64,000 bases of DNA from Streptomyces sp. CCM_MD2014 (GTDB lineage Bacteria; Actinomycetota; Actinomycetes; Streptomycetales; Streptomycetaceae): positions 496,001-560,000 of the forward strand of contig NZ_CP009754.1 of assembly GCF_000772045.1 (NCBI RefSeq). Direction: 5' to 3'. A model generated the notes under the pieces. The model saw nothing but the letters and a program-made list of their open reading frames with translations. It did not search any database and was not told where the DNA came from. The position numbers were made by a program, and so were the translations under genes. This document shows, in pieces, positions 8,646-19,073 of this stretch (within the stretch, counting starts at the first letter, position 1; each line of letters starts with the position of its first letter).

Positions 8646-8803
8646 GGCCGGTCATGCCTTTCGCGTCGCGGCGGTGCGCCGTGCAGAAGGTCGCCTTCGT
8701 GCGATCCCGGCCTGCTAGACCGCCGTCCGGCGGCTTTGGTTGCGTACCGCCGGCCGCCGCGACGCAACCGTGACAAACACCACCGGACCGCCCGTCGTCA
8801 TGG

Positions 8804-9604
8804 TCAGCCCGTGCCCTCCGCCTCCGCGATCGCTCGCCGGAAGCCGGTGTTGACCGCGGTGAGGCCGCCGTCGACCACCAGGGTGGTCCCGGTGATCCAG
8901 GAGGCGTCGTGCGAGGCGAGGAAGGCGACGGCCGCCGCGACGTCGTCGGGCTCACCGACCCGCCCGAGCGGGTACAGCCCCCGCACCGCCGCCAGTTCCC
9001 CGTCCCGGCCCTCCCAGGCCGTGGTGCGCACCGTGCCCGGCGTCACCAGATTGACGCGGACGCCGCGTGGGGCCGCGTGTCCGGCGAGGGTGCGGGTCAG
9101 GGAGCTCAGCCCGGCCTTCGCTGCGCTGTAGGCGTGGTTGCCGAAGTCCTGGACCCCGTTGACCGAGCCGATGCTGACGATCGCGCCGCGCCCCGAGGCC
9201 GCGAGGTGGGGCAGGGCGGCCCGGCAGCAGCGGTAGGCGCCGGTGAGGGTGACATCGAGGTCGCGGGCCCACACTTCGTCCGGTTCGTCCTCGAAGAGCG
9301 GGGCGTCGGGCGTGCAGGCGAAGGCGTTGTTGACCAGCACGTCCAGGCCGCCGTAGGTGTCGGCGGCGTGGGCGACGGCCGCCTCCACGGACGCGCGGTC
9401 GCCCACGTCGCAGGCGAACGCGGCCGCGTCGAGCCCGTCGTCCGCCAGTTCCTCCGCCGTCCGCCGCGCCGCGGCGAGGTCCACGTCGGTCAGCAGTACC
9501 CGGGCCCCCTCGGTGGCGAGCCGGCGTGCGATGGCCGCGCCGATGCCCCGGGCCGCGCCCGTCACGAGTGCCGAGTGGTCGGTGAAACGCCTGGTGTCCG
9601 TCAT
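8804..9604 (-). CDS. Short-chain dehydrogenase/reductase
   Basis: 266 residues of classical SDR: coenzyme motif TGAARGIG (15-22), NNA motif (VNNAFA, 92-97), and the catalytic S147-Y159-x3-K163 set (IGSVNG, HAYSAAKAG). D40 after the second strand (LLTDVD) suggests NAD(H) rather than NADP(H). The C-terminal WITGTTLVVDGGLT is the usual end of the fold. Likely an oxidoreductase of a small alcohol or ketone; the substrate cannot be read. ATG 9604 gives MTDTRRFTDH. It diverges from a membrane-anchored hypothetical gene 51 bp away. Confidence 0.88.
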   Translation of the reverse strand: MTDTRRFTDHSALVTGAARGIGAAIARRLATEGARVLLTDVDLAAARRTAEELADDGLDAAAFACDVGDRASVEAAVAHAADTYGGLDVLVNNAFACTPDAPLFEDEPDEVWARDLDVTLTGAYRCCRAALPHLAASGRGAIVSIGSVNGVQDFGNHAYSAAKAGLSSLTRTLAGHAAPRGVRVNLVTPGTVRTTAWEGRDGELAAVRGLYPLGRVGEPDDVAAAVAFLASHDASWITGTTLVVDGGLTAVNTGFRRAIAEAEGTG

Positions 9605-9655
9605 GGGCCAGACGGTAGTACCGCGACGATCACCGGGGCAGATACCGTGCGGGCC

Positions 9656-10195
9656 ATGTCCGCGTTCCTGCAGCAACTCCCCGCGCTCATAGGCGTCGTC
9701 ATCGGCGCGCTCGGTTCCTACCTCGCCGTGGTCCACGGTGACCGGGTCCGGTTCCGGCGGGAGCGGGAGGCCCGTTGGCAGGAGCGGAGGTTCACGGTGT
9801 ACGCGGACTACGCGCGGGCGGTGAAGACGTCCGTGACCCTGACCTACCGGGGGGCGTCCGCCCTCGGCCTGGATCCGCACCCCCAGCCGCTGCCGCCCCG
9901 GGAGGCCGACGTCTCGATGGCCGCGGCCACCGCGGCCCGCGACCCCCACTGGGAGGCACTGCTCCTGCTGGGCAGCCCCGAGGTGGTGGAGAGGGCGCGG
10001 GCCTGGGTCGTCGTCCTCATGGACATGGAGCGGCTGGTCCGCGACGAGCGCCGCGAGCGTCCGGCGTGGCAGGACCTGCTCGAACGGCAGCGTGCCGCGC
10101 GGGCCGACTACTACGCCGCCGTACGGGCCGACCTGGGCCTGCCCACCGGTCATTCCGCCCGCCTGCCCCTGCCGACGCTCAGCGATACCCCGTGA
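9656..10195 (+). CDS. Hypothetical protein with N-terminal membrane segment
   Basis: 179 residues. A single N-terminal hydrophobic helix (LPALIGVVIGALGSYLAVVHG) is followed by a highly charged helical body (RVRFRREREARWQERRFTVYADYARAVK) typical of a large group of uncharacterised actinobacterial proteins with this topology. It probably sits in the membrane with a cytoplasmic helical domain. Function unknown. Its 3' end overlaps the convergent SDR gene by 17 bp. Confidence 0.7.
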   Translation: MSAFLQQLPALIGVVIGALGSYLAVVHGDRVRFRREREARWQERRFTVYADYARAVKTSVTLTYRGASALGLDPHPQPLPPREADVSMAAATAARDPHWEALLLLGSPEVVERARAWVVVLMDMERLVRDERRERPAWQDLLERQRAARADYYAAVRADLGLPTGHSARLPLPTLSDTP

Positions 10196-11105
10196 CGTCG
10201 GCCGGCTTGCCCGGGTCCTGCACCTCGACGAGGTAGCGCCAGGCGTCCGGGCGGCTGCCGTCGAGGTCGGTGAAGCCGTACTCCTGGGCGAGGGAGCCGC
10301 TGGAGAGGGATTGGCCGTTGAAGCGTGCCACGTGGGGGTCGGCGGCGAGGGCGGTGACCGCGCGGCCGACGTAGCGGGGAGTCTCGGAGATGGCGAAGTG
10401 CGGGACGCGGTCGAGGGCGTCGCGCCAGTTCTCCTCGCGTACGCCGAAGTGGTCGAGCATCATCTCCGAGCGGAGCCAGCCGGGGGTCAGCGCGACCGCC
10501 GTGGCGCCGCGGGGTCCCAGTTCGTGCCCGAGGGAGAAGGCCATGCGCAGGACGGCCGTCTTGGCGAGGTCGTAGAAGAACGAGTTGCGGTAGTGGTCGC
10601 GGTTGTAGGAGTCCGTGCCGTCGGTCATCTCGACGACCAGTCCGCCGGGGCGGCGCAGCAGCAGCGGCAGGGCGTGATGGCTGGTGATCGCGTGGGTCTC
10701 GACGGCGAGCCGCAGCAGCTTCAGGCCGTTGTCGAGGTCGTGCTCCCACACGGGGCTGTCCCACTCGAAGAGGTGCTCGCCGCCCCAGATGTCGTTGACC
10801 AGGACGTCGAGGCGTGCCTGTTCGCGGGCGATGCGGTCGACGAGGCCGGCCACCCGCGCCGGGTCGAGATGGTCGACGGGTACGGCGATGCCGTGGCCGC
10901 CGGCTTCGGTGACCAGGTCGGCGGTGTCCTCGACGGTCTCGGGGCGGTCGTACTCCGAGCGCCGGGCGCGAGTGCTGCGGCCGGTGACGTAGACGGTGGC
11001 GCCGGCCGCGCCCAGTTCCACGGCGATGCCCCGGCCGGCGCCGCGGGTGGCCCCGGCGACCAGCGCGACCCTGCCTGCCAGCGGACCCTTCGATGATCCT
11101 GTCAT
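10179..11105 (-). CDS. Short-chain dehydrogenase/reductase, atypical
   Basis: 308 residues. The cofactor loop is GATRGAGRG (18-26) and TGRSTRARRSEY follows the second strand, its arginines suggesting NADP(H). The usual NNAG is replaced by VNDIWGG (103-109), and the catalytic pair is Y178-x3-K182 (FFYDLAKTA), the serine being less obvious (EMTDGTDSY). Insertions around 110-125 and 165-175 make it longer than the classical form. This type is widespread in Streptomyces with unknown substrates. A 17-bp tail overlap with the convergent gene suggests mutual antisense transcription at the 3' ends. Confidence 0.82.
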   Translation of the reverse strand: MTGSSKGPLAGRVALVAGATRGAGRGIAVELGAAGATVYVTGRSTRARRSEYDRPETVEDTADLVTEAGGHGIAVPVDHLDPARVAGLVDRIAREQARLDVLVNDIWGGEHLFEWDSPVWEHDLDNGLKLLRLAVETHAITSHHALPLLLRRPGGLVVEMTDGTDSYNRDHYRNSFFYDLAKTAVLRMAFSLGHELGPRGATAVALTPGWLRSEMMLDHFGVREENWRDALDRVPHFAISETPRYVGRAVTALAADPHVARFNGQSLSSGSLAQEYGFTDLDGSRPDAWRYLVEVQDPGKPADVTGYR

Positions 11106-11253
11106 GTCCCGCTCCCGTTCCTCTCCCTCGTGCCGTGCGGCTCATGCCCCGCACGGGCGATGTCGAGTTCGAGGGTGCCCGGGAAGCCGGACATCTTCTG
11201 TCACCTTTACCGCGTGTCCGGGGCGATCTTCACGGAGACCGCCCCGGTCGCCG

Positions 11254-11883
11254 TCAATGCCCGCGCTTGATCCACTCCTCCAGATGCGGTGCCTCGGCCC
11301 CGATGGTCGTGGAGTCCCCGTGGCCGGTGCGGACCTCGGTCTCGGGCGGCAGGACGAGCAGCTTGTCGCGGATGGAGTCGATGATGGTCGGGAAGTGCGA
11401 GTAGGAGCGGCCGGTGGCGCCGGGTCCGCCCTGGAAGAGGGTGTCGCCGGTGAAGACGGTGCCGAGACCGGGGTCGTAGAGGCAGACCGCGCCGGGCGCG
11501 TGGCCCGGGGTGTGCAGGACGGTCAGGTCGGCGCCGGCGGCCTCGATGACGAGTTCGTCGGTCAGCCAGGCGTCCGGCTCCCGGTCGGGGTGGGTCTGCT
11601 GCCACAGCGGCAGGTCGTCGCGGTGCAGCCAGATGGTGGCGCCGGTGCGCTCGGCGAGCGCGGGCGCCGCGTTGACGTGGTCGTTGTGGGCGTGGGTGCA
11701 CACGATCGCGGTGAGCCGGCGGTCCCCGACGGCCTCGGCGATGGCGTCGGCGTCGTGGGCGGCGTCGATGACGACGACCTCGTGGTCGTCACCGACGAGC
11801 CAGACGTTGTTGTCGACGTCCCAGGTGCCGCCGTCGAGGCTGAACTGCCCCGAGGTGACGAGGCGTTCGATGCGCGGGGCCAT
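11254..11883 (-). CDS. Metallo-beta-lactamase-fold hydrolase coupled to mscR
   Basis: 209 residues of MBL fold: zinc motif H64-A-H66-N-D68-H69 ([10 protein letters not shown]), a later [13 protein letters not shown] histidine and [16 protein letters not shown] with the bridging Asp, then TGHGDSTTI with the last His. This is the glyoxalase-II-like branch. Its ATG overlaps the stop of the mycothiol-dependent formaldehyde dehydrogenase gene (TGATG), so the two are translationally coupled. By analogy to S-formylglutathione hydrolase it probably hydrolyses S-formylmycothiol (or another mycothiol thioester) to formate and mycothiol; this is inferred from context. Confidence 0.85.
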   Translation of the reverse strand: MAPRIERLVTSGQFSLDGGTWDVDNNVWLVGDDHEVVVIDAAHDADAIAEAVGDRRLTAIVCTHAHNDHVNAAPALAERTGATIWLHRDDLPLWQQTHPDREPDAWLTDELVIEAAGADLTVLHTPGHAPGAVCLYDPGLGTVFTGDTLFQGGPGATGRSYSHFPTIIDSIRDKLLVLPPETEVRTGHGDSTTIGAEAPHLEEWIKRGH

Positions 11884-12971
11884 CAGAGCACCACCACCGA
11901 ACGCAGTACGTCGCCGGCGTGCATCCGGTCGAAGGCCTGCTCCACCTCGTCCAGGCGGATGGTCTCGGTGACGAACTTGCCGAGGTCCAGGCGGCCCTGG
12001 AGGTGGAGGTCGATGAGCATGGGGAAGTCGCGGGAGGGGAGGCAGTCGCCGTACCAGGAGGACTTGAGCGAGCCGCCGCGGCCGAACACGTCGAGCAGCG
12101 GCAGTTCCAGCTTCATCTCGGGGGTGGGGACCCCGACGAGGACGACGGTGCCGGCCAGGTCGCGGGCGTAGAACGCCTGCCGGTAGGTCTCCGGGCGGCC
12201 GACGGCCTCGATGACGACGTCGGCGCCGAAGCCGCCGGTCAGTTCGCGGATCGCCTCGACGGGGTCGGCCTCGCGGGAGTTGACGGTGTGGGTGGCGCCC
12301 ATGCCCCGGGCGGTCTCCAGTTTGCGGTCGTCGATGTCCACGGCGATGACCTTCGAGGCGCCCGCCAGGTACGCCCCGGCGATCGCCGCGTCGCCGACGC
12401 CGCCGCAGCCGATGACGGCGACGGTGTCGCCGCGGCCGACGTCGCCGGTGTTGATGGCGGCGCCGATGCCGGCCATCACCCCGCAGCCGAGGAGACCCGC
12501 CACCTCGGCGGAGACGGCCGGATCGACCTTGGTGCACTGCCCGGCGGCGACCAGCGTCTTCTCGGCGAAGGCGCCGATGCCGAGGGCCGGGGACAGCTCC
12601 TGGCCGGTCGAGGCGAGGGTCATCTTCTGCTCGGCGTTGTGGGTGTCGAAGCAGTACCAGGGCCGCCCGCGCAGACAGGCCCGGCACTTGCCGCACACGG
12701 CGCGCCAGTTGAGGATCACGAAGTCACCGGGGGCCACGTCGGTGACACCGGCGCCGACCGACTCCACGACACCCGCGGCCTCGTGGCCGAGCAGGAAGGG
12801 GAAGTCGTCACTGATGCCGCCCTGCTTGTAGTGCAGGTCGGTGTGGCACACACCGCAGGCCTGGATCTTCACCACGGCCTCGCCCGGACCGGGGTCCGGC
12901 ACGACGATCGTCTCGATCCGGACCGGCTCGTCCTTGCCCGGCGCGATCACGCCGCGTACTTCCTGCGCCAT
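11883..12971 (-). CDS. mscR: S-(hydroxymethyl)mycothiol dehydrogenase
   Basis: 362 residues of the zinc-dependent medium-chain dehydrogenase family. Catalytic zinc ligands are C42 (GVCHTD) and H63-E64 (GHEAAG); the structural zinc lobe has C93, C96, C99 and C107 ([15 protein letters not shown]). The Rossmann motif is GCGGVGDAA. The combination with [25 protein letters not shown] and FLGRGGSL-like ends is typical of the mycothiol-dependent formaldehyde dehydrogenase, which oxidises the spontaneous adduct of formaldehyde and mycothiol to S-formylmycothiol with NAD. It is the first gene of a two-gene unit with the MBL hydrolase and diverges from an ABC exporter gene. Confidence 0.85.
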   Translation of the reverse strand: MAQEVRGVIAPGKDEPVRIETIVVPDPGPGEAVVKIQACGVCHTDLHYKQGGISDDFPFLLGHEAAGVVESVGAGVTDVAPGDFVILNWRAVCGKCRACLRGRPWYCFDTHNAEQKMTLASTGQELSPALGIGAFAEKTLVAAGQCTKVDPAVSAEVAGLLGCGVMAGIGAAINTGDVGRGDTVAVIGCGGVGDAAIAGAYLAGASKVIAVDIDDRKLETARGMGATHTVNSREADPVEAIRELTGGFGADVVIEAVGRPETYRQAFYARDLAGTVVLVGVPTPEMKLELPLLDVFGRGGSLKSSWYGDCLPSRDFPMLIDLHLQGRLDLGKFVTETIRLDEVEQAFDRMHAGDVLRSVVVL

Positions 12972-13148
12972 GCTTCTGACCCCTTCCTCGGCCGTACAGC
13001 GTTCCCCCAGACCCTACGCTCAAGTGATTGGAAAGGGGCAGGTGACAGGGCGGTTTGCGGGGTGCGGCCGGCCTGCCGTACTCCGGCGGCCCGCCCGGCC
13101 GGGCGCCCACGTAGCCTGAGTGCCCCGTCCGCGTGCCGAAGGAGCGAC

Positions 13149-14903
13149 GTGACCACCGCAGAGCCGGAGACCGGCACGCCCGCCTGGCGGCTGCTCCTGT
13201 CCTACATACGACCGCACCGCACGGCCCTGTTCGCGGGCGCCCTGCTCTCCCTGGTCACCGGCGCCACGGGGCTGTTGCTGCCGCTGGTGGCGCGGGAGCT
13301 GATCGACGACCTGGCGCACGACCGGGCCGTCACCGGGGCGCTGCTGGCCATGTCGGGGCTCGTGGTCGCCAACACGGCGCTGGGCGCGCTGGGTTCGTAC
13401 GTGCTGCGGCGCACCGCGGAGTCGGTGGTGCTCGGCGCGCGGCGCACCCTGTCGTCGTATCTGCTGCGGCTGCGGATCGCGGCCGTGGACCGCACGGAGC
13501 CCGGTGACCTGATGGCCCGGATCACCTCCGACACGACGCTGCTGCGCGAGGTCACCACGGACTCCCTCGTCGGCCTGGGCACCGGCGGGCTGACGCTGGT
13601 GGCGACGCTGGTGATGATGGGTGTGGTCGACGCGGTGCTGCTCGGGGTCACGCTGGCGGTGGTCGTGGGGGCGGGCACGGTGCTGGGGCTGATCGTGCCG
13701 CGCATCAACCGCGCAAGCCGGCAGGCGCAGGACGCGGTGGGGCTGATGGGCGCCGCGCTGGAGCGGATCCTCGGGGCGCTGCGCACGGTGAAGGCGTCGG
13801 GCGCCGAGCCCCGGGAGGAGCGGGCGCTGCACGACGCGGCCGAGGAGTCCTGGCGGCAGAGCGTGCGCGCCGCCAAGTGGTCGGCCGCCGCGGGCAACAC
13901 GGCGGGCCTGGCGATGCAGATCGCCTTCATCACGGTGCTCGCGGTGGGCGGGGCGCGGGTGGCGACGGGGGCGATCGACGTGGGCACGCTGGTCGCGTTC
14001 CTGCTGTTCGTCTTCTATTTGATGTCCCCGATCCAGCAGGTCGTCGGCGCGATCACGCAGTACCAGACGGGCCGGGCGGCGCTGGGCCGGATCCAGGACG
14101 CGCTGCGCCTGCCCGCGGAGCCGCCGGCCCGGCCGGTTCCGCTGCCGTCGCCCGGTGCGCGGCCGGCGTCCGTCGCCTTCCACGACGTCCGCTTCCGCTA
14201 CGCCGACGACCTGCCGTACATCCACCACGGGGTGAGCTTCGAGGTGCCGGCCCGGGGGATGACGGCGTTCGTCGGCCCGTCGGGCGCGGGCAAGACCACC
14301 GTCTTCTCCCTCATCGAGCGGTTCTACGACCCGAGTGCCGGGGAGATCACGCTGGACGGACGGAGCCTCGCCGAGTGGGAACTGGCCTCGCTGCGGGCCG
14401 CCATCGGTTACGTGGAGCAGGACGCCCCGGTGCTCTCCGGTTCCCTGCGGGACAACCTGCTGCTGGGCAATCCGGAGGCGGACGAGGGCACGCTCACCGC
14501 CGTGCTGAAGACGACGCGTCTGGACGCCCTGGTGGAGCGGCTGCCGAGCGGCCTGGAGACGCTGGTCGGGCATCGCGGCACCAAGCTGTCGGGCGGTGAG
14601 CGCCAGCGGGTGGCCATCGCCCGGGCGCTGCTGCGCCGTCCCCGGCTGCTGCTGCTCGACGAGGCCACCTCGCAGCTGGACGCGGTCAACGAGGCGGCGC
14701 TGCGCGACACCGTGGCGGACGTGGCCCGGACGACCACGGTGCTGGTCGTCGCGCACCGGTTGTCGACGGTGACGATGGCCGACCGGATCGTGGTGATGGA
14801 CGCGGGGCGGGTGCGCGCGGTCGGCACCCACCGGGAGCTGGTGACCGCCGATCCGCTGTACGCGGAGCTGGCGGCCACCCAGTTCCTGGCGTCCGGTGGC
14901 TGA
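13149..14903 (+). CDS. ABC exporter, fused TM and ATPase domains (MsbA/BmrA type half-transporter)
   Basis: 584 residues from GTG 13149, with GAAGGAG 5 bases upstream. Six transmembrane helices span about residues 15-300 (for example [22 protein letters not shown] and [20 protein letters not shown]), followed by an ATPase domain with Walker [10 protein letters not shown] (near 376), Q-loop YVEQDAPV, signature LSGGERQR (near 480), Walker [10 protein letters not shown] and H-loop AHRLST. It would act as a homodimer, exporting a lipophilic compound or drug. No peptidase domain or partner gene is present, and the gene is alone, so the substrate is unknown. Confidence 0.88.
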   Translation: MTTAEPETGTPAWRLLLSYIRPHRTALFAGALLSLVTGATGLLLPLVARELIDDLAHDRAVTGALLAMSGLVVANTALGALGSYVLRRTAESVVLGARRTLSSYLLRLRIAAVDRTEPGDLMARITSDTTLLREVTTDSLVGLGTGGLTLVATLVMMGVVDAVLLGVTLAVVVGAGTVLGLIVPRINRASRQAQDAVGLMGAALERILGALRTVKASGAEPREERALHDAAEESWRQSVRAAKWSAAAGNTAGLAMQIAFITVLAVGGARVATGAIDVGTLVAFLLFVFYLMSPIQQVVGAITQYQTGRAALGRIQDALRLPAEPPARPVPLPSPGARPASVAFHDVRFRYADDLPYIHHGVSFEVPARGMTAFVGPSGAGKTTVFSLIERFYDPSAGEITLDGRSLAEWELASLRAAIGYVEQDAPVLSGSLRDNLLLGNPEADEGTLTAVLKTTRLDALVERLPSGLETLVGHRGTKLSGGERQRVAIARALLRRPRLLLLDEATSQLDAVNEAALRDTVADVARTTTVLVVAHRLSTVTMADRIVVMDAGRVRAVGTHRELVTADPLYAELAATQFLASGG

Positions 14904-14920
14904 CGCCGCCGGCGTCAGCC
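14898..14920. terminator. Bidirectional hairpin over two convergent stop codons
   Basis: Perfect 10-bp stem (GGCTGACGCC / GGCGTCAGCC) with loop GCC. It covers the stop codons of both convergent genes (14901-14903 plus; 14917-14915 minus). Confidence 0.6.
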
Positions 14921-15199
14921 CAGTGCGGGGACGACGCCGAAGAGGGGCGAGACCAGGCCGGTGACCTGCTGGAGCTGCTGCAGGTCCCGGAGCCGGTTCA
15001 GCTGCTGGGACGGGAGCGGCATCTGTGCCCGGTCCTCGGCGGGCATGTCACCGACCGCGAGTGTGTCGAGGGTGTGCGTCACGCTGAGCTTCTCCGTGCC
15101 CAGCGGGCCCCCGCCGGCCGCGCTCGCCATCGGGGCGGCGAGGCCGGTGACACCGGCGGCGAGCCCTACGGCGGCGACGATACGTCGTGTTGAGATCAT
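14915..15199 (-). CDS. Small secreted protein, Gln/Leu-rich C terminus
   Basis: 94 residues. The first ~28 residues are a Sec signal peptide (MISTRRIVAAVGLAAGVTGLAAPMASA, AxA cleavage site). The mature ~66 residues contain LGTEKLSVTHTLDTLAVGD and a Gln-rich segment (QQLNRLRDLQQLQQVTGLV). No cysteines. The function is unknown; similar short secreted proteins are common in Streptomyces. It is convergent with the ABC exporter and shares its terminator hairpin. Confidence 0.7.
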   Translation of the reverse strand: MISTRRIVAAVGLAAGVTGLAAPMASAAGGGPLGTEKLSVTHTLDTLAVGDMPAEDRAQMPLPSQQLNRLRDLQQLQQVTGLVSPLFGVVPALG

Positions 15200-15380
15200 G
15201 TGCTGAGCAACGCCGGCGGGCCGGTGGCGGACACGGGCGGGCGGTGCCGGTCACCCGTGAGGACCAGTGTCGTGGTCGGCGTTGCCCCGGGCGGTGAGAC
15301 GGAGGAAGCTCGAAGGGAGAGGGCCGAGGCGGCCCGTCTCCGCTGCGGGCCGCGGCCTTCGACGTCCGAAGGAGGTCGTC

Positions 15381-15746
15381 ATGAGCACCACGGCAGGTCC
15401 CGGCTTCGACACCGAAGCACTGCGCCGGGGCATCGAAGGAGAGACGGCGGCACCTCTGTTGTCGCTGTACGCGCGGGACGCGGAGGTCCGCATCGTCGAC
15501 CGGTACGACCAGCCCAGCCGCCCCAAGGTCCTGCACGGCCGGGACGAGATCGCCGAGATGCTCGACGACGTCTACAGCCGCGACATGACCCATCGGATGG
15601 AACGCTGCGTGGTCCAGGGCGACCAGGTCGCGTTCAGCGAGCAGTGCACCTACCCGGACGGGGTGCGGGTCCTCGCCGAGTCGATGCTGACGCTGCGCGA
15701 CGGCGAGATCGTCGAGCAGACCATGATCCAGGCCTGGGACGAGTAG
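15381..15746 (+). CDS. SnoaL-like / NTF2-fold protein
   Basis: 121 residues; GAAGGAGG (15369-15376) lies 5 bases before ATG 15381. The pattern DTEALRRGIEGETAAPLLSLYARDAEVRIVD, GRDEIAEMLDDVYSRDMTHR and ESMLTLRDGEIVEQTMIQAWDE matches the cone-shaped NTF2/SnoaL fold (helices followed by a curved sheet). Such proteins bind or transform small hydrophobic molecules, or serve as stress proteins. No substrate can be assigned. It stands alone between a secreted protein gene and the sigma-factor pair. Confidence 0.75.
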   Translation: MSTTAGPGFDTEALRRGIEGETAAPLLSLYARDAEVRIVDRYDQPSRPKVLHGRDEIAEMLDDVYSRDMTHRMERCVVQGDQVAFSEQCTYPDGVRVLAESMLTLRDGEIVEQTMIQAWDE

Positions 15747-15775
15747 GTTCCGGGGCGCTCCGGCAAGCAGCCGGG

Positions 15776-16780
15776 TCAGCGTGTCCAGGCGCTGTACTCC
15801 ATGACGTCGCCGGCGGCGACGCCGTACTCCGGCTGCGCCCGGGTGAAGGTGGTCTCCAGGCCGAGGACGGCGCCGGTGTCCGGATTCACGATCAGCATGC
15901 GGCGCAGGCCGGTCCCGTCGTGGACGTAGGCCTCGCCGCGCCGCCCGAGGCGGTCGGTGACCTGTCCGGCGGGCCGCAGTCCGCCGGTGTCCGCGAGGAG
16001 GCGGACGAGCGCCGCCGACTCGCGGGCGCCCAGGGTCCAGTTGTCGAGAAGCAGGCCGGTCGCGTCGAGCAACTGGGACGTGTCCATGGAGCCGGTGTGC
16101 CCGGCCTCCTCCAAATAGGCGCGCAGCCGGTCCGCATCGTGCGGCGGACGGGAGTGCGGCGGGGCGTCGCTCCAGCTCGGCGGGTAGGTCGTGTCGCTGA
16201 TGACATGGCCGTCCTCGACCTGGCGGGGGTTGCCGTCCTCGTCCTCGCCGAGGACCGGGCGACCGGGGTGGCGCGGGTCGGTGGCGACCACCAGTTCGGT
16301 GTGCCGGCCGTCGGCCGTCCAGCGCACGACGCGCTCCTCGGGCAGCGTGACCGGCGGCGCGTCGTCGGACATGCCCAGGCTCCAGGACCGCACGTGGGTG
16401 CCCTTGCGCAGCGCGGGCCCGCCCTCCTCCGCGGCCGCCTCGGCGCGCTCGGCGAGCCGGTCCAGCGGCACGGGGGTGGCGTCGGCTCGTACGACGAGGG
16501 GGCGGGGTGCGGCGACGGCGTGCGGGGTGCTCGGGCCGCCGAGCAGCAGGGCCAGCGCGGTCGCGGCGACGACGGCGGTGGCGGCGAGGCCCCAGGCCAG
16601 TCGTACGCCGCGGCGGGACCGCGAGCCGCGCAGTTCCCGTGAGGGCGGGGAGATCGTCTGCTCGTGCAGCAGCCGGTGCAGGTGCCGTTCGGCGCGGCGG
16701 TCGAGCGGTCCGTCGGCGTGGGGCGGGGCGTCGGCCGGTACCGGGTTGGCGCGGCGCAGGAGTTCGAGTTCGTCAGCCAT
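15776..16780 (-). CDS. CU044_5270-family membrane protein, probable partner of the ECF sigma factor
   Basis: 334 residues. A cytoplasmic N terminus (about 1-58; [24 protein letters not shown] is the family signature), one transmembrane helix ([22 protein letters not shown], about 60-81) and a large extracellular domain. Proteins with this start lie next to ECF sigma factors of this type and are thought to act like anti-sigma factors, though they lack the usual zinc finger; this one has none either. Its start overlaps the end of the sigma gene by 8 bp, so translation is coupled. Confidence 0.8.
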   Translation of the reverse strand: MADELELLRRANPVPADAPPHADGPLDRRAERHLHRLLHEQTISPPSRELRGSRSRRGVRLAWGLAATAVVAATALALLLGGPSTPHAVAAPRPLVVRADATPVPLDRLAERAEAAAEEGGPALRKGTHVRSWSLGMSDDAPPVTLPEERVVRWTADGRHTELVVATDPRHPGRPVLGEDEDGNPRQVEDGHVISDTTYPPSWSDAPPHSRPPHDADRLRAYLEEAGHTGSMDTSQLLDATGLLLDNWTLGARESAALVRLLADTGGLRPAGQVTDRLGRRGEAYVHDGTGLRRMLIVNPDTGAVLGLETTFTRAQPEYGVAAGDVMEYSAWTR

Positions 16781-17351
16781 GGCCGTGCTCCTTCGCGGGG
16801 GTGGCGTCGACGGCGGTCGCCGGTCGCGGGCGGTGCGGGGCGGCGGGGGCCGGGCCCAGGCGGGCGATCTCCGTCCTCAGCCGGGCGCGGGCGCGGTGCA
16901 GCCGCATCGACGCGGCCCGGCTGCCGCAGCCGAGGGCGACGGCCAGCTCGTCCACGCCGAGTTCCTCCCAGGCCGTCAGCCGCAGCACCTCCTGGTCCTT
17001 GGCGGAGAGTCTGGCGAGGGCTTCGTGCACCCAGCCGCCGGGCGGCTCCGCCTCGGGCCCCGAAGTGACGTACCGCCCGTGTGCGGCGTCGTCGTTGCCC
17101 AGCCGGGCCAGGAGCCGGCGTCGGCGTCCCTGGCCGCGTACCGCGTTGGCCAGGCAGTTGCGTGCCACGCCGTACAGCCAGGGCAGCGGGGCGCGCGGCA
17201 GTTCCGCACGGCGGCGCCAGGCCACCGTGAAGACCTCCGCCACCACCTCCTCGACCTCGCCCGCATGCCCGGCCAGCCGACGCGCCACGTAGCGGGTGAC
17301 CGCCCAGTAGTGCTCCCGGTAGGCAGCGGCGAAGATCTCGTCGTCGCTCAT
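16773..17351 (-). CDS. ECF RNA polymerase sigma factor
   Basis: 192 residues. Region 2 spans [22 protein letters not shown] to [29 protein letters not shown] (about 8-75), with the melting/-10 helix; region 4 spans [48 protein letters not shown] (about 108-160), containing the -35-binding HTH. The C terminus is a short Pro/Ala-rich tail. It is the first gene of a pair with the CU044_5270-type protein. The 105-bp gap to the divergent ctaD gene contains an inverted repeat that may be its own control site. Confidence 0.9.
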   Translation of the reverse strand: MSDDEIFAAAYREHYWAVTRYVARRLAGHAGEVEEVVAEVFTVAWRRRAELPRAPLPWLYGVARNCLANAVRGQGRRRRLLARLGNDDAAHGRYVTSGPEAEPPGGWVHEALARLSAKDQEVLRLTAWEELGVDELAVALGCGSRAASMRLHRARARLRTEIARLGPAPAAPHRPRPATAVDATPAKEHGHG

Positions 17352-17380
17352 GTTCCGTATCTGTCCGGCACCCTCGTGAT

Positions 17381-17402
17381 CGTCACGGGTGCTTTCGTGA
17401 CG
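17381..17402. promoter_or_regulatory. Inverted repeat between the sigma gene and ctaD
   Basis: Perfect 7-bp arms CGTCACG (17381-17387) and CGTGACG (17396-17402) separated by 8 bases, in the 105-bp divergent gap. It may be an operator or contain ECF-type promoter elements for one or both genes. Confidence 0.4.
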
Positions 17403-17456
17403 CTCGTCTCGTCCGTCGAGTGTGACGTGCGGGCCGGGCGCGGACACAGGCGGGGC

Positions 17457-19073
17457 GTGAGGAACCTCGAGAGCATCAAGTGGCTGACGACCACGGACCA
17501 CAAGACGATCGGCACGTTGTACCTGGTGACGTCGTTCGCCTTCTTCTGCGTCGGTGGCGTGATGGCGCTGTTCATGCGTGCGGAGCTGGCCCGGCCCGGT
17601 CTGCAGATCATGTCGAACGAGCAGTTCAACCAGGCGTTCACGATGCACGGCACGATCATGCTGCTGATGTTCGCGACGCCGCTGTTCGCGGGCTTCGCGA
17701 ACTGGATCATGCCGCTGCAGATCGGCGCGCCGGACGTCGCCTTCCCCCGGCTGAACATGTTCGCCTACTGGCTGTACCTGTTCGGCTCGACCATCGCGGT
17801 GGGCGGGTTCCTGACCCCGCAGGGCGCGGCCGACTTCGGCTGGTTCGCCTACTCGCCGCTGTCCGACGCGGTGCACTCGCCGGGCATCGGCGGTGACCTG
17901 TGGATCATGGGTCTGGCCTTCTCCGGCTTCGGCACCATCCTCGGCTCGGTCAACTTCATCACCACGATCATCTGCATGCGCGCGCCGGGCATGACCATGT
18001 TCCGCATGCCGATCTTCACCTGGAACGTCCTGCTGACCGGTGTGCTGGTCCTGCTGGCCTTCCCGGTGCTGGCCGCGGCCCTGTTCGCGCTGGAGGCCGA
18101 CCGCAAGTTCGGTGCCCACATCTTCGACTCGTCCAACGGCGGCGCGTTGCTGTGGCAGCACCTGTTCTGGTTCTTCGGGCATCCGGAGGTGTACATCATC
18201 GCGCTGCCGTTCTTCGGCATCGTCAGTGAGATCATCCCGGTCTTCTCCCGCAAGCCGATCTTCGGCTACATGGGTCTGATCGGCGCGACGATCGCGATCG
18301 CGGGCCTGTCGGTGACGGTGTGGGCCCACCACATGTACGTCACGGGCGGCGTGCTCTTGCCGTTCTTCTCCTTCATGACCTTCCTGATCGCGGTCCCGAC
18401 CGGTGTGAAGTTCTTCAACTGGATCGGCACCATGTGGAAGGGATCACTCAGCTTCGAGACGCCGATGCTGTGGTCCACCGGCTTCCTGGTCACCTTCCTC
18501 TTCGGCGGGCTCACCGGGGTGATGCTGGCGTCGCCTCCTGTCGACTTCCACGTGTCCGACTCGTACTTCGTGGTGGCGCACTTCCACTACGTGGTGTTCG
18601 GCACCGTGGTGTTCGCGATGTTCGCCGGCTTCCACTTCTGGTGGCCCAAGTTCACCGGCAAGATGCTCGACGAACGCCTCGGCAAGATCACGTTCTGGAC
18701 GCTGTTCGTCGGCTTCCACGGCACCTTCCTCGTCCAGCACTGGCTGGGCGCGAACGGCATGCAGCGCCGGATCCCGGACTATCTGGCCGTGGAGGGGCTC
18801 ACCGCGCTGAACACCGTGTCGAGTGTCTTCTCCTTCCTGCTCGGCATGTCGCTGCTGCCGTTCTTCTACAACATCTGGAAGACGGCCAAGTACGGCAAGA
18901 AGACCGAGGCGGACGACCCCTGGGGCTACGGCCGTTCGCTGGAGTGGGCGACCTCCTGCCCGCCGCCCCGGCACAACTTCCGCACGCTGCCGCGCATCCG
19001 CAGTGAATCCCCCGCCTTCGACCTGCACCACTCCCCCACGGCGGGCGCGGAGCGGGAGCTGACCCTCCGGTGA
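17457..19073 (+). CDS. ctaD: Cytochrome c oxidase subunit I (isolated copy)
   Basis: 538 residues with twelve predicted membrane helices. Heme a ligands: H64 (FTMHGTIML) and the second His of HFHYVV (about 377). CuB ligands: His of GHPEVY (about 241) with the cross-linked Tyr, and the two His of WAHHMYV (about 291-292). The heme a3 ligand is the first His of HFHYVV (about 375). All catalytic residues are present, so the enzyme should be active. No ctaC, ctaE, qcr or assembly genes lie nearby, so this is probably a second copy that borrows the other subunits. Its stop overlaps the GTG of the next gene. Confidence 0.9.
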   Translation: MRNLESIKWLTTTDHKTIGTLYLVTSFAFFCVGGVMALFMRAELARPGLQIMSNEQFNQAFTMHGTIMLLMFATPLFAGFANWIMPLQIGAPDVAFPRLNMFAYWLYLFGSTIAVGGFLTPQGAADFGWFAYSPLSDAVHSPGIGGDLWIMGLAFSGFGTILGSVNFITTIICMRAPGMTMFRMPIFTWNVLLTGVLVLLAFPVLAAALFALEADRKFGAHIFDSSNGGALLWQHLFWFFGHPEVYIIALPFFGIVSEIIPVFSRKPIFGYMGLIGATIAIAGLSVTVWAHHMYVTGGVLLPFFSFMTFLIAVPTGVKFFNWIGTMWKGSLSFETPMLWSTGFLVTFLFGGLTGVMLASPPVDFHVSDSYFVVAHFHYVVFGTVVFAMFAGFHFWWPKFTGKMLDERLGKITFWTLFVGFHGTFLVQHWLGANGMQRRIPDYLAVEGLTALNTVSSVFSFLLGMSLLPFFYNIWKTAKYGKKTEADDPWGYGRSLEWATSCPPPRHNFRTLPRIRSESPAFDLHHSPTAGAERELTLR

